Notes: generated from the letters alone by a model not told the origin. A stretch of DNA of 64,000 nucleotides from Deltaproteobacteria bacterium (GCA_002748835.1 PDTL01000017.1:1-64000), one strand, 5' to 3'. Positions 1 through 9,955 are shown, counted from the first letter of the stretch. Program-made: numbers and translations.

Positions 1-75
1 CACCTGGGCCTGAACTGTTGCCGCGACCCCCATACACACCAGCACGAAACCAATACCGCTAAGAAATTTTTTCAT
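1..75 (-). CDS. N-terminus (signal peptide) of a secreted protein, truncated by window edge
   Basis: Reverse complement reads MKKFLSGIGFVLVCMGVAATVQAQV..., a typical signal peptide, with a purine-rich upstream region. Confidence 0.6.
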   Translation of the reverse strand, partial: MKKFLSGIGFVLVCMGVAATVQAQV

Positions 76-474
76 CTTTCATTTCTCCTGTTTTCGGTTG
101 TCCCATGGGTACCGCCCCTACATCCCTCCATGCAGACAGATGATATCCGTGTTGTACCGGCAAGTTTACAAAACAAGAAATTCGTTGTCAATCAATCGAT
201 TAGGCAGTCAGTTCAGCCGACATCCTTCGCCTTTTTTCTGCGCACCTCACGTTTCAGATCATCCGCGCATTCTTCACGACCCGCTTCTCACAGGACACGC
301 GCAACGATGAAGGGATGGGTTGCAGAGCGGATCTAGGCCCTATCCGAATGATTGACAAGGCTGCCGTCAACGGGTAGACTTTCCGTGAGTCCCTGACATC
401 GTTTTTACCCGTTTTTTCAGTTTTTCCGGTCAGACACGGATCGGATACTTGCATCCGTTCAAGGGGAGAATCCA

Positions 475-1008
475 ATGAACTACTGGCTGATGAAATCCGA
501 ACCGGCTGTTTTTTCCATCGACCACCTGAAGGCCCTGCCAGGGCAGACCGATCACTGGGACGGCGTCCGCAACTACCAGGCCCGGAACATGATGCGCGAT
601 CAGATGAAAACAGGCGACAGGGTCTTCTTCTACCATTCCAATTGTAAGGTGCCCGGTATTGTCGGCATCATGGAGGTGGTGAAGGAAGGGTATCCGGATC
701 ACACGGCCCTGGATCCGACAAGCGCGTATTTTGACCCGAAAAGCCATCCGGACGCGCCCCGCTGGTATCAGGTCGATGTCCGGTATATCCGCCACACCCG
801 CCGGGTCATCTCCCTTGCCGAGCTCAAAGCCTGCCCGGCCTTGGACACCATGCCCCTGGTCCGCAAGGGAAACCGTCTGTCTGTTATGCCGGTGACAGAA
901 GCGGAATGGGCGTTTATTCTGACCCTTGAACAGGATCCGTTGTCAATCAGTCGATCAGGCCCCACATCCATCGTTTTTTCACCGGGTCGTCAGGATTCTG
1001 ACCGATAG
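475..1008 (+). CDS. EVE domain-containing protein
   Basis: MNYWLMKSEPAVFSIDHL...WDGVRNYQARNMMRD is typical of the EVE/thymocyte nuclear protein 1 family. Confidence 0.9.
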   Translation: MNYWLMKSEPAVFSIDHLKALPGQTDHWDGVRNYQARNMMRDQMKTGDRVFFYHSNCKVPGIVGIMEVVKEGYPDHTALDPTSAYFDPKSHPDAPRWYQVDVRYIRHTRRVISLAELKACPALDTMPLVRKGNRLSVMPVTEAEWAFILTLEQDPLSISRSGPTSIVFSPGRQDSDR

Positions 1009-1043
1009 GTCTAACCGCGGCATGAACGGAAACAGGGTATTCA

Positions 1044-1427
1044 TGACAGGAGAACCTTTGCCTATTTGACTGGCGTCACCCAAATCTCCAAGGTCTCTGT
1101 TATGACATATCTCGCTATGAAGGCTTTTACGCCAGTGTGATCTTTGCCTGGCTTTCTTCCTCTCAGCTCTTGCTTGCTGTGGAAGACTGCACCAACAAGG
1201 GCTGCATTGATATGAGCGTGGAGACGAAAGGCATCATTTACCTGACTGCGTTTACGGTGGATATGCCCGAAGAAACAGCACCTGCCCAGATCAAGGCCAG
1301 AGGCTACGCGGAAAAATACAGGGCAAAGGGCAAAAAGGTTATCCTCATTGGTACCGGCTTTTCCAGTGAAAAACGGACCGTGACGGAATTTGCCATTGAT
1401 GCGTGTATGAATTTAAAAAACGATTGA
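1044..1427 (+). pseudogene. Decayed AAA-ATPase-like / PD-(D/E)XK nuclease-like gene (internal deletion plus frameshift)
   Basis: One frame reads HDRRTFAYLTGVTQISKVSV; another reads LQGLCYDISRYEGFYASVIFAW...EDCTNKGCIDMSVETKGIIYLTAFTVDMPEETAPAQIKARGYAEKYRAKGKKVILIGTGFSSEKRTV, matching the two ends of the AAA-ATPase_like/PDDEXK_9 architecture. Confidence 0.7.
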
Positions 1428-1488
1428 TTCAGTACGATGGATCAACTGCAATAACCACACCTGAAACCCAAAGAGAAAGGTTTTTCAC

Positions 1489-1827
1489 ATGGTCGTTGAC
1501 TGGGCGTATATCCGAAAGGGCTGAGCCTCCTGTAAAAAAGCTCAAAAGGTTTTTGAGGAAAACAAAATTGTCGTAACGCAGACCGCAGATGCACGAAAAG
1601 AAGCGATGGATGCGGATCAGGCCTGGGAACGGATCAAGGGGTTTAAAACCGTTCGCATCGGCAAAGGGAAAAAGGTGATAGACTTTTCCCCGACAGCAGA
1701 CAACCGCGAGGAGATTCTCAAGGCTGCCCTGGGCAGATCCGGGAACCTGAGGGCCCCGACAATCCAGATCGCGGATACGCTGTTGATCGGTTACAACGAT
1801 GATCTGTACACAGAGCTAACCAAATAG
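1489..1827 (+). CDS. ArsC/Spx-like thioredoxin-fold selenoprotein candidate (in-frame UGA at 1522-1524 read as Sec)
   Basis: Continuous frame MVVDWAYIRKG-U-ASCKKAQKVFEENKIVVTQTADARKEAMDADQAWERIKGFKTVRIGKGKKVIDFSPTADNREEILKAALGRSGNLRAPTIQIADTLLIGYNDDLYTELTK; UxxC sits at the CxxC active site and RAPT is a cis-Pro loop; the ORF track only shows the 3' part (1606..1827). Confidence 0.85.
1541..1557 (+). promoter_or_regulatory. Putative bacterial SECIS hairpin
   Basis: CTCAAAA-GGT-TTTTGAG perfect 7-bp stem with G-rich 3-nt loop, starting 16 nt after the in-frame TGA. Confidence 0.65.
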
Positions 1828-1936
1828 GAACCTCTGTTCCGCTTTCAAAAGACAGCCGGCCGCATCCTTTCCGGACACGGACCGTGTGCAAGCTGTGTTT
1901 TAGTAAAGCTGTCCCCTGCCTGCGGTCTAGCCATGG

Positions 1937-2767
1937 TCAATCGTTCCTGCCCGCACCCTGCCCCTGCCTCGCCCTGAGCACCCGGCCCGGAACCGGTGAC
2001 ACGCGGGGGAAATCTCCGAGGGTGCTGGGTTCCACAATCACAGGGCACTGATACACCGACGCAAGGCGCTCCTGGGTCAGCACGGTATGGGGCCTGCCGG
2101 TCCGGATCACCTGGCCCTGATGGAGGAGGAACAGGCGGTCGGCATACAGGGCCGCGAGATTGATGTCGTGGGACACCATGAAAACGGTGATCGCGTTGTC
2201 GGTTTTCAGTGTTTCCATGAGATCCATGATCTGAATCTGGTGCCCGAGGTCCAGGGCTGCCGTCGGTTCATCCAAAAAAAACAGCTTCGGCGACTGGGCA
2301 AGGGCGCGGGCGATGAACACCCGCTGCCGTTCCCCGCCGCTCAGCTGATTCATGCGGCGGTCTGCCAGATGATCTGTACCGGTCATCTCCAGGGCCTGAT
2401 CGACACGCCGGTGATCGGCTTTGCCCGGTATGCCCAGCAGCCCCAGGTGCGGAGCGCGTCCGAGCATGACCGTGTGCCGGACGGAAAACGGGATATCCGC
2501 CGGCAGGGTCTGGGGTACCCAGGCAATCTGCCGGGCCCGCTCCACTGCGGACATACGGCGGATGGACCTTCCAAAATACCGCACGGTGCCGGTTTGAAGC
2601 CGGACAATGCCGGCCAGCAGACGGAGCAGGGTGGATTTCCCGGAACCATTGGGGCCGATCATGCAGGCAAAGGTTCCGCTGGTGACAGCAATATCCGCCT
2701 GCCGGATCACAGCCTCGCGCCCATACCGGAAGGTGATGCCGGCGGCTTCCACGGCAAGACTCACCAT
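1937..2767 (-). CDS. btuD: Corrinoid/iron-siderophore-type ABC transporter ATP-binding protein
   Basis: Walker A GPNGSGKST, LSGGERQRV signature, FLDEPTAALD; start MVSLAVEAAG overlaps the upstream permease gene. Confidence 0.85.
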   Translation of the reverse strand: MVSLAVEAAGITFRYGREAVIRQADIAVTSGTFACMIGPNGSGKSTLLRLLAGIVRLQTGTVRYFGRSIRRMSAVERARQIAWVPQTLPADIPFSVRHTVMLGRAPHLGLLGIPGKADHRRVDQALEMTGTDHLADRRMNQLSGGERQRVFIARALAQSPKLFFLDEPTAALDLGHQIQIMDLMETLKTDNAITVFMVSHDINLAALYADRLFLLHQGQVIRTGRPHTVLTQERLASVYQCPVIVEPSTLGDFPRVSPVPGRVLRARQGQGAGRND

Positions 2768-3774
2768 TGACGCCTCTTTAACAGCCCGATAAAGACCGGT
2801 GCGCCAATCATGGCGGTGATCACGCCCACCGGCATCTCCCCCTGGCCGGGCAGAGTGCGGGCGAGCACATCGCACACGATCAGATATCCCCCGCCCCCCA
2901 GAATGCAGGCTGGCACCAGAACCCGGTGATCCGGCCCCAGCATGGCCCGGAGAATGTGGGGAATGACCAGTCCCACAAACCCGATGAGTCCGCAATAACT
3001 TACCGTCATACTGACCATGAGGGAGGTGAGAACGAGCAGCACCCGAACCGTGCGGTGCACGTTCACGCCCATGGAGAGCGCCATCTCCGGTCCGGTGAGC
3101 AACAGGTTGAGGGGCTGGGCATAATAAAAAACCATGCAAAAACAGGGGAGGATCACAATCAGATAGGGTTCAAGGGCCGGACGGCTGATGGCAGACAAAT
3201 CTCCCATAAGCCAGAACATGATGGTGTGCAGCCTGGCATCCTGGGTCAGGGAGATGAGAAAGAGAATGACCGCCGAACAGAACGCGTTGACCATGACACC
3301 TGACAACAGCAACGCATCCTTGCGGATCATACCGGTGCCGGCGTTCAATACGAGAATCCCCCCCAGTACGGTCAGACTCCCGGCAAAGGCGGTCAATCCC
3401 GTACCCGGAAACCGGGAAAGTCCCATGAGGATGCCGATGATGCCGCCAATGGCCGAGCCACCGGAAACCCCGAGAATATATGGTTCAGACAGAGGATTTC
3501 TCAGCAGGGCCTGAAAAGTCAGCCCGCCCAGGGCCAGGGTGGCACCGGCCCCAGCCGCGGCCAGCACCCGGGGAAACCGGAGCTGCCAGATAATGGTCTT
3601 GAGCACGGCATCCCCGTCCGGTGTATAAAGGCCGAGCAGCAGTTTCAGCGATGTGCCCGCAGACCCGGAGGGACCGCATATCAGGCCCATGACCGCCATG
3701 GCTGCCAGAAACACGACAAGACCACCCACGGCACAGACCGCCATTGGCAGGGATGCCTCACGACCGGCTGTCAC
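2761..3774 (-). CDS. btuC: FecCD/BtuC family ABC transporter permease
   Basis: LRFPRVLAAAGAGATLALGGLTFQALLRNPLSEPYILGVSGGSAIGG and GLIGFVGLVIPHILR motifs. Confidence 0.88.
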   Translation of the reverse strand: MTAGREASLPMAVCAVGGLVVFLAAMAVMGLICGPSGSAGTSLKLLLGLYTPDGDAVLKTIIWQLRFPRVLAAAGAGATLALGGLTFQALLRNPLSEPYILGVSGGSAIGGIIGILMGLSRFPGTGLTAFAGSLTVLGGILVLNAGTGMIRKDALLLSGVMVNAFCSAVILFLISLTQDARLHTIMFWLMGDLSAISRPALEPYLIVILPCFCMVFYYAQPLNLLLTGPEMALSMGVNVHRTVRVLLVLTSLMVSMTVSYCGLIGFVGLVIPHILRAMLGPDHRVLVPACILGGGGYLIVCDVLARTLPGQGEMPVGVITAMIGAPVFIGLLKRRQW

Positions 3775-4670
3775 GGGGCAGCCCCGGCCAGTTCCGGATG
3801 AATCATCCGCATCAGGGTTTCCAGACCGCTCACCATCCGGGGACCGGGCCGGTCCACCCGGTCCGAATCAATAATCATCACCCGGTTGTTTTCCGCTGCC
3901 GGCAGGCCCTTCCACCGGCGCCAGTCCTCTGCGGCCGCTTCGGCTGCCCCGGGGGTCCCCTTGGCCATGGACGAGACCAGAATTACATCCGGCCGCAGGG
4001 CCAGCACCTGTTCCGTTGCATAGCGTGGATACGGCGTAGGGCCGGCTGCCACATTCCGCCCGCCGGCCCGTTCGATCAGCTCGTTCAGATAGGTCGGGCT
4101 CCCCACGGACACGATGGGCGCCATGCCGATTTGTAAAAAAACACCGGGCCGGGACGACACCGCAGCCACCCGGGCATCCACAGCCCGGATCCGGTCGGTC
4201 ATGGATTGCACTAACCGTTCTCCCCTGTCCGGTACGTCCAGCACCACCGCCACCAGGTGGATAGATGCCATCACCGTTTCAAACGAAACCGGGTTCACAG
4301 CAAAGACAGGCACCTGCAGTGCTTCGAGCCGATCAATCACCGCCTTGGGATTTCCGTCTTTTGTCCCGATACAGACATCCGGCCGCAGAGACAAAATGCG
4401 TTCCAGATCCAGATGCACGTAAGATCCGATTTTCGGGAGCGCCTCTGCTTCCGGCGGATAGTCGCTGTACCGGGTGGCGCCCACCAGCCGGTCGCCGCTG
4501 CCCAAGGCAAAAACCAGTTCGGTCACGCTGGGTGCCATGGAGACGATCCGCTTCACGTCTGCGGGCAGGACAACTTCCCGGCCCAGCTGGTCTGTGACCA
4601 CCCGCGCCTGTACACTCAGGGACATCAGGCAGTACACAACGGTAATGATCCAATTGTTAACGCATTTCAT
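3771..4670 (-). CDS. btuF: Cobalamin-type ABC transporter substrate-binding protein
   Basis: Signal peptide then VVTDQLGREVVLPADVKRIVSMAPSVTELVFALG; 4-nt overlap with btuC. Confidence 0.82.
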   Translation of the reverse strand: MKCVNNWIITVVYCLMSLSVQARVVTDQLGREVVLPADVKRIVSMAPSVTELVFALGSGDRLVGATRYSDYPPEAEALPKIGSYVHLDLERILSLRPDVCIGTKDGNPKAVIDRLEALQVPVFAVNPVSFETVMASIHLVAVVLDVPDRGERLVQSMTDRIRAVDARVAAVSSRPGVFLQIGMAPIVSVGSPTYLNELIERAGGRNVAAGPTPYPRYATEQVLALRPDVILVSSMAKGTPGAAEAAAEDWRRWKGLPAAENNRVMIIDSDRVDRPGPRMVSGLETLMRMIHPELAGAAP

Positions 4671-4897
4671 GATAAGACGTTATCCTCTGACCGTCCATAT
4701 CCGTACCGGTCTGTAAGCCCCAGGACGGGATAGGATTCAATTGACTGAATGACGGTCTGCGGTCTCGTGCTGCCCCCCGCGCCGCAAATGACACTCCGCA
4801 CTTTACGAGTGAAATATTCTGACTATAATGGGCGCGGAATGGATCTGTCAACGATACGGAAACGGACCGCACATCAACCCACTGCAAGGAGCGCTTC

Positions 4898-6673
4898 ATG
4901 GCCTTAGATCCAAAAACACATGCGGACTGGGAAATCGCCCAGGAAGCTGAAAAAAAAATGAAAACCATTTATGAGATTGGAGACGCACTGGGGCTCACCC
5001 GCGCAGAACTGCTGCCCCATGGGCATACCATTGGAAAGGTCGACTATCCGGCTGTTCTGAATCGTTTGAAGGACCGGCCCAGCGGATACTATGTGGATGT
5101 CACCGCCATCACCCCCACCCCGCTGGGAGAAGGGAAATCAACCACCACCATGGGGCTGGTGCAGGGGCTGGGGTTTCGCGGTAAAACGGTTTCTGCCGCC
5201 ATCCGTCAACCGTCCGGCGGACCTACCATGAACATCAAGGGATCTGCGGCAGGCGGTGGTCTGTCTCAGTGCATCCCCCTGAGCCCGTTTTCCCTGGGGC
5301 TCACCGGCGATATCAACAGCGTCATGAACGCGCACAACCTGGCCATGGTGGCCCTGACCGCCCGGATGCAGCACGAGCGAAACTATACAGACGAGCAACT
5401 GATGCGGCTTTCTGGTATGCCCCGGATAGACATGGATCCCACGAACATCCAGTTAGGCTGGGTCATGGACTACTGCTGTCAGTCCCTGCGCAATATTATC
5501 ATCGGTATTGCCGGCGAGAACGGCAGGCGGGACGGATTCATGATGAAGTCCACGTTCCGGATTGCCGTGTCTTCCGAAGTTATGGCCATTTTGTCGGTTG
5601 CCACCAGTCTCAAAGACATGCGCGAGCGCATGGGCCGGATCGTGGTCGGTTACGACAAGACCGGCAAGCCGGTGACCACGGAAGATCTTGAAGTGGCCGG
5701 CGCCATGACCGCCTGGATGGTCGATGCCCTGAAACCCAACCTGATGCAGACCCTGGAAGGTCAACCGGTTTTTGTCCATGCCGGGCCTTTTGCCAACATC
5801 GCCATGGGGCAGAGTTCCATTATCGCAGATCAAGTCGGCCTCAAGCTCTCGGACTACCATGTAACCGAATCCGGCTTTGGCGCGGACATCGGATTTGAAA
5901 AATTCTGGAACTTAAAGTGCCGGTTCAGCGGCCTGAAACCGGATGCCGCCGTGGTGGTCGCCACCATCCGCGCCCTCAAATGCCATGGCGGGGCCCCGGT
6001 GCCTGTTCCCGGAAAACCCCTGCCCGACGCGTACACGGAAGAAAACGTGGCCTGGGTGGAAACGGGCTGTGCCAATCTCATCCATCATATCCGGAATGTC
6101 CGTAAAGCCGGCATCAGCCCGGTGGTCTGCATCAACGCGTTTGTCACCGACACTGCAAACGAAATCAACACGGTGAAAGCCTGCTGTGAAGCTGCCGGTG
6201 CCCGGGTCGCGGTCTCCCGTCACTGGGAACTGGGCGGCGCAGGCGCAGCCGAACTCGCGGATGCGGTGATTGACGCATGTGCAGAAAAAAACGATTTCAG
6301 CTTCCTGTATGAAAGCGACATGCCCATCAAGGACCGCATCCACACCATCGCCACCGGCATATACGGGGCGGATGGTGTGGATTACGCCGAGGACGCTTTA
6401 CATTCGCTCAAGCGAATCCAGGCGGATCCTGAACTGTCAAAGCTGGGGATCTGCATGCTCAAAACCCACCTGTCCCTTTCTGACAATCCCGCACGCAAAG
6501 GGGTTCCCACGAACTGGCGTCTCAACGTCCGTGACGTCCTCACCTATCGGGGGGCAGGCTTCATTGTTCCGGTGGCCGGCACCATCAGCCTGATGCCGGG
6601 TACCGGCTCCAACCCAGCCTTCCGCCGTATCGATGTAAACACGGACACCGGCGCCGTTGAAGGGCTGTTCTAA
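4898..6673 (+). CDS. fhs: Formate--tetrahydrofolate ligase
   Basis: [25 protein letters not shown] and [22 protein letters not shown] are family signatures. Confidence 0.97.
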   Translation: MALDPKTHADWEIAQEAEKKMKTIYEIGDALGLTRAELLPHGHTIGKVDYPAVLNRLKDRPSGYYVDVTAITPTPLGEGKSTTTMGLVQGLGFRGKTVSAAIRQPSGGPTMNIKGSAAGGGLSQCIPLSPFSLGLTGDINSVMNAHNLAMVALTARMQHERNYTDEQLMRLSGMPRIDMDPTNIQLGWVMDYCCQSLRNIIIGIAGENGRRDGFMMKSTFRIAVSSEVMAILSVATSLKDMRERMGRIVVGYDKTGKPVTTEDLEVAGAMTAWMVDALKPNLMQTLEGQPVFVHAGPFANIAMGQSSIIADQVGLKLSDYHVTESGFGADIGFEKFWNLKCRFSGLKPDAAVVVATIRALKCHGGAPVPVPGKPLPDAYTEENVAWVETGCANLIHHIRNVRKAGISPVVCINAFVTDTANEINTVKACCEAAGARVAVSRHWELGGAGAAELADAVIDACAEKNDFSFLYESDMPIKDRIHTIATGIYGADGVDYAEDALHSLKRIQADPELSKLGICMLKTHLSLSDNPARKGVPTNWRLNVRDVLTYRGAGFIVPVAGTISLMPGTGSNPAFRRIDVNTDTGAVEGLF

Positions 6674-6950
6674 TCGCATGGTGTATCGGAATCGCCGGCA
6701 GGAAAACACGATCATTCGCTGGATTCACGGCAGTTGTTTAGCGGGTTAAATCAGTGTCCTGGGGTGCGATCTCGCTGAACAGACCGATGCGGAAACGGTT
6801 GTATTGCTGAAAAACTTTCCCGTTCCGTGAAAGGATGGTATTAAGCATGAAAACAATCACCCTGCCTGTGGCAACGGACTGTCTTGCCAGGCCGGTAACC
6901 TGGCACAAAGCCGGGTCAGAAATTTTGTGTGGAGTCAACCTGCCGAAACC

Positions 6951-7133
6951 ATGTCAGCTGCACCCATCAAGCGCATCAATTGTTACAAGTGCCGACACTA
7001 TTTTGTCACATGGGACAACCAGCGTCCCCATGGCTGCAGGGCCATGGGCTTTAAAAGCATTCAGATACCGTCGATGGTTGTGTTAAAGAGCTCGGGTGTT
7101 CCGTGCCATCTGTTCGAGCAGAAAACCAGATGA
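6951..7133 (+). CDS. Small Cys-containing protein resembling short proteins annotated as uracil-DNA glycosylase
   Basis: MSAAPIKRINCYKCRHYFVTWDNQRPHGCRAMGFKSIQIPSMVVLKSSGVPCHLFEQKTR; CxxC plus two further Cys. Confidence 0.65.
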   Translation: MSAAPIKRINCYKCRHYFVTWDNQRPHGCRAMGFKSIQIPSMVVLKSSGVPCHLFEQKTR

Positions 7134-7380
7134 CCCCCACACAAGCTCCGGTGCCTGCGCCAGTTGCGGCACAGGGTGTAAATCATGCATATTGCCCCCG
7201 ATGTTTTTACCATCAATAATTGAAACCGCTGCATCTCCGCATCCGAATTTTCAAATTGCCTGATCGATTCGTTCCTGATAGGTTAAAAAAAATAATGAGG
7301 ATGGGTCCTGTCCACATCGTTTCAGCGGCTGTATACCGGATCCTTCTATCCTTTTTACATCTTTTTAAAAGCGTAAACTT

Positions 7381-8205
7381 ATGCCTTCCAATTCCAAAGT
7401 CGGTGTCTATGTCGACGTTGAAAACATCAAGCGTTCCGGGGGATACGGGATGCTGTACGATGTACTCCGAAAATTCGCCTGCCGGGACGGGGCCGAACCC
7501 ATCCGCCTCAATGCCTATGTGGGCTTTGACAGACGGCGCGCCGAGCGGGACCGGCGCTATGAGCGGAATGTCCGGAACTTTTTCTCCACCATCCGGGATT
7601 ACGGCTACAAGGTGATTGAAAAAGAAGTGAAATGGTACGTGGATGAAGACGGGGTAGAATTCGCCAAAGCCAACGCGGATCTTGACATGGCTGTGGACGC
7701 CCTGCTCCAGTCAGAAAACCTGGACCGGGTGCTGCTGGTCACCGGTGACGGAGATTTTGTCCAGGTAGTCCGCGCACTCCAGAACAAGGGATGCCGGGTC
7801 GAAGTCGTCGGGTTTGACCATGTGTCCGTTGCCCTGAAACAGGAAACCGACATGTTCACCTCCGGTTACCTGATCCCCAACCTGCTCCCCATCCATCAGA
7901 CCGACCCCGGTGTTTCCTGGGGGGATATCAATTCCCGGGTACGGGGCACCTGCTACTATTATCGTCAGGGAGAGCATTACGGCTTCATGCGGTACCTCAA
8001 ACATATCAACCGGCTCTGGATTACCGACCCCCGGGAGCCGGAATCGCCGTACCAGACCATTTACTGCAATCCATCGGCGTTTGAGGATTTTGACAAATTC
8101 GACCTCCTGCCCAGCCGTAGCATCGCCTTTGAATTCAAATTGGCGGAATCCACCCGGGTACCGGGCCAGCTGCAGGCAGAAGAGATTGTGGTGGTTTCAG
8201 GATAA
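7381..8205 (+). CDS. NYN domain (LabA/DUF88-like) protein with C-terminal nucleic-acid-binding-like region
   Basis: VGVYVDVENIKRSGG...DLDMAVDALLQSENLDRVLLVTGDGDFVQVVRALQNKGCRVEVVG. Confidence 0.85.
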   Translation: MPSNSKVGVYVDVENIKRSGGYGMLYDVLRKFACRDGAEPIRLNAYVGFDRRRAERDRRYERNVRNFFSTIRDYGYKVIEKEVKWYVDEDGVEFAKANADLDMAVDALLQSENLDRVLLVTGDGDFVQVVRALQNKGCRVEVVGFDHVSVALKQETDMFTSGYLIPNLLPIHQTDPGVSWGDINSRVRGTCYYYRQGEHYGFMRYLKHINRLWITDPREPESPYQTIYCNPSAFEDFDKFDLLPSRSIAFEFKLAESTRVPGQLQAEEIVVVSG

Positions 8206-8211
8206 TTAGAC

Positions 8212-9891
8212 TTAGATCCCAATATCTGCGGAAATCCGGTTGCGGCCCGCTTCCTTGGCTCTGTATAAAGCCTTGTCCGCATAGGACAGCAGATCAAATA
8301 ACGTCTTGGAATCCTTGCTTGATGCGACCCCCATACTGATGGTCACACGAAACGGACTCCCCTCGTAATCGAACAGTTCTTCCGCCACCTGGATGCGGAT
8401 CTTCTCACAGGCCTTGAACGCACGCTTTAAGCTGGTGTTGGGGAGCAGTAGAGAAAATTCTTCCCCGCCGTACCGGCAGGCGATGTCGTTGAATCGCTTC
8501 AGGGATCTGATGATGGCCGCCACCCGGGCCAATACCATGTCGCCTGCGGGATGGCCATAGGTATCATTGACATTTTTAAAATAATCAAGATCCATCATCA
8601 CCAGGGTCAGCTCCGTCTTATACCGCCGCGCCCGCTCAAATTCCTTCTCAAGCGCGTCCATCAGGTACCGTCGGTTGAACAGCTGGGTCAGATCATCAAT
8701 GGTCGACATTTCAGCCATCCGTGACTGGGCTGTCTTGAGTTCCTCCTTTAAGTGTTTCTTTTCCATGGTATTGACGATCACCCGCATCAGAACCTTGGCA
8801 GACAACCGATCCTTGGGCAGGTAATCGTACGCGCCAGCCTGAATCATCTGTGTGGCCAGCATTTCGTTTCCGTGGCGGGTGATAATAACAAGTGGAAGGG
8901 TCTCCTTGAACTCAGCCAGTCTCATGAGCAGGTCATAACCGGATCCATCCGGCAGCTCATGCTCGGAAAAGACCAGGTCATAACGGTCGTTATGGATCGC
9001 TTCCACTGCAGATGCGATATCGGTTGCTCGGGCAATCTCTACATGGGTCTGATCAATCAGTACGCGGTTCACATAATCAAAATCCGCATCTGATCTGTCT
9101 ACCATGAGAATCCGCACCCGATGATTCACATTGGCCAGCCAGTCGATATCGTCCTTTTTGTGGACCTCGCCATTGCGGATGGTCTGAATCTTGTCCACGA
9201 TAGCGGACATTCGCTTACCCGCCTCCTTGATCCGGAGAATGTGGCGATGCATTTTCTCTGGGTCCTTCTCACTCATCTCCACCAGCTCAATGCTGCTTAA
9301 GAGGGTCATCAACGGCTGATTCAACTCATGGGCCGTTGCACCTGCCATCTGCAGCAGTACCTTGAGCCGTTCTTCTTCGATCACCGACTTCTGCTGGGCA
9401 ATAATCTGTTCGTTGGCCCGTTTCAGCTCCCGATTGGCAATCTCAAGACGCCGGCGCTGCTGATAGAGTTCAACGAAAATCTGCACTTTAGAAATGAGAA
9501 TGTCCGGATTCAATGGTTTGAACAGATAATCCACTGCCCCCACTTCATACCCCCGGAACACATGACGCGATTCCTTATTGATCGCTGTGACGAACAGAAT
9601 GGGGATATGCCGGGTCTTTTCATAATTCCTTATGATTTCAGCCGTCTCATATCCGTCCATGTCCGGCATCTGGACATCCAGAAGCACCAGGGCCACGTCC
9701 ACCTCCAGGGTCACTGCCAGGGCATCGTTGCCTGATGTGGCACGGATGATATGCCACCCGGGTCGCCTCAGGTGTTTTTCAAGGGCCATAAGATTCTCTT
9801 TACGATCATCGACAATCAGAATGTTCACCTTTTCAGAAGTGCACATCACGTATTTTTCCGCCTCACTCAACCTGATTTTATCTTCAGACAT
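8212..9891 (-). CDS. Response regulator/diguanylate cyclase: REC, HisKA-like, REC, GGDEF
   Basis: VDDRKENLMALE...LLDVQMPDMDGYE; ATAHELNQPLMTL; second REC-like region; YGGEEFSLLLPNTS (GGEEF). Confidence 0.88.
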   Translation of the reverse strand: MSEDKIRLSEAEKYVMCTSEKVNILIVDDRKENLMALEKHLRRPGWHIIRATSGNDALAVTLEVDVALVLLDVQMPDMDGYETAEIIRNYEKTRHIPILFVTAINKESRHVFRGYEVGAVDYLFKPLNPDILISKVQIFVELYQQRRRLEIANRELKRANEQIIAQQKSVIEEERLKVLLQMAGATAHELNQPLMTLLSSIELVEMSEKDPEKMHRHILRIKEAGKRMSAIVDKIQTIRNGEVHKKDDIDWLANVNHRVRILMVDRSDADFDYVNRVLIDQTHVEIARATDIASAVEAIHNDRYDLVFSEHELPDGSGYDLLMRLAEFKETLPLVIITRHGNEMLATQMIQAGAYDYLPKDRLSAKVLMRVIVNTMEKKHLKEELKTAQSRMAEMSTIDDLTQLFNRRYLMDALEKEFERARRYKTELTLVMMDLDYFKNVNDTYGHPAGDMVLARVAAIIRSLKRFNDIACRYGGEEFSLLLPNTSLKRAFKACEKIRIQVAEELFDYEGSPFRVTISMGVASSKDSKTLFDLLSYADKALYRAKEAGRNRISADIGI

Positions 9892-9955
9892 TCGATTCTT
9901 CGTGCCATGTACTGACTGCCGACAGGCTTTTAGCCGAATGCATCCAGGTGGTTGA

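Noticed and set aside
2768-3139. N-terminal 124 aa of the 400-aa ORF 1937..3139
   Set aside because: Overlaps the BtuC permease out of frame; ABC ATPase homology begins at MVSLAVEAAG
4671-4897. Possible riboswitch upstream of btuF
   Set aside because: Only a weak CCGTCC...GGACGG inverted repeat; no B12 box found
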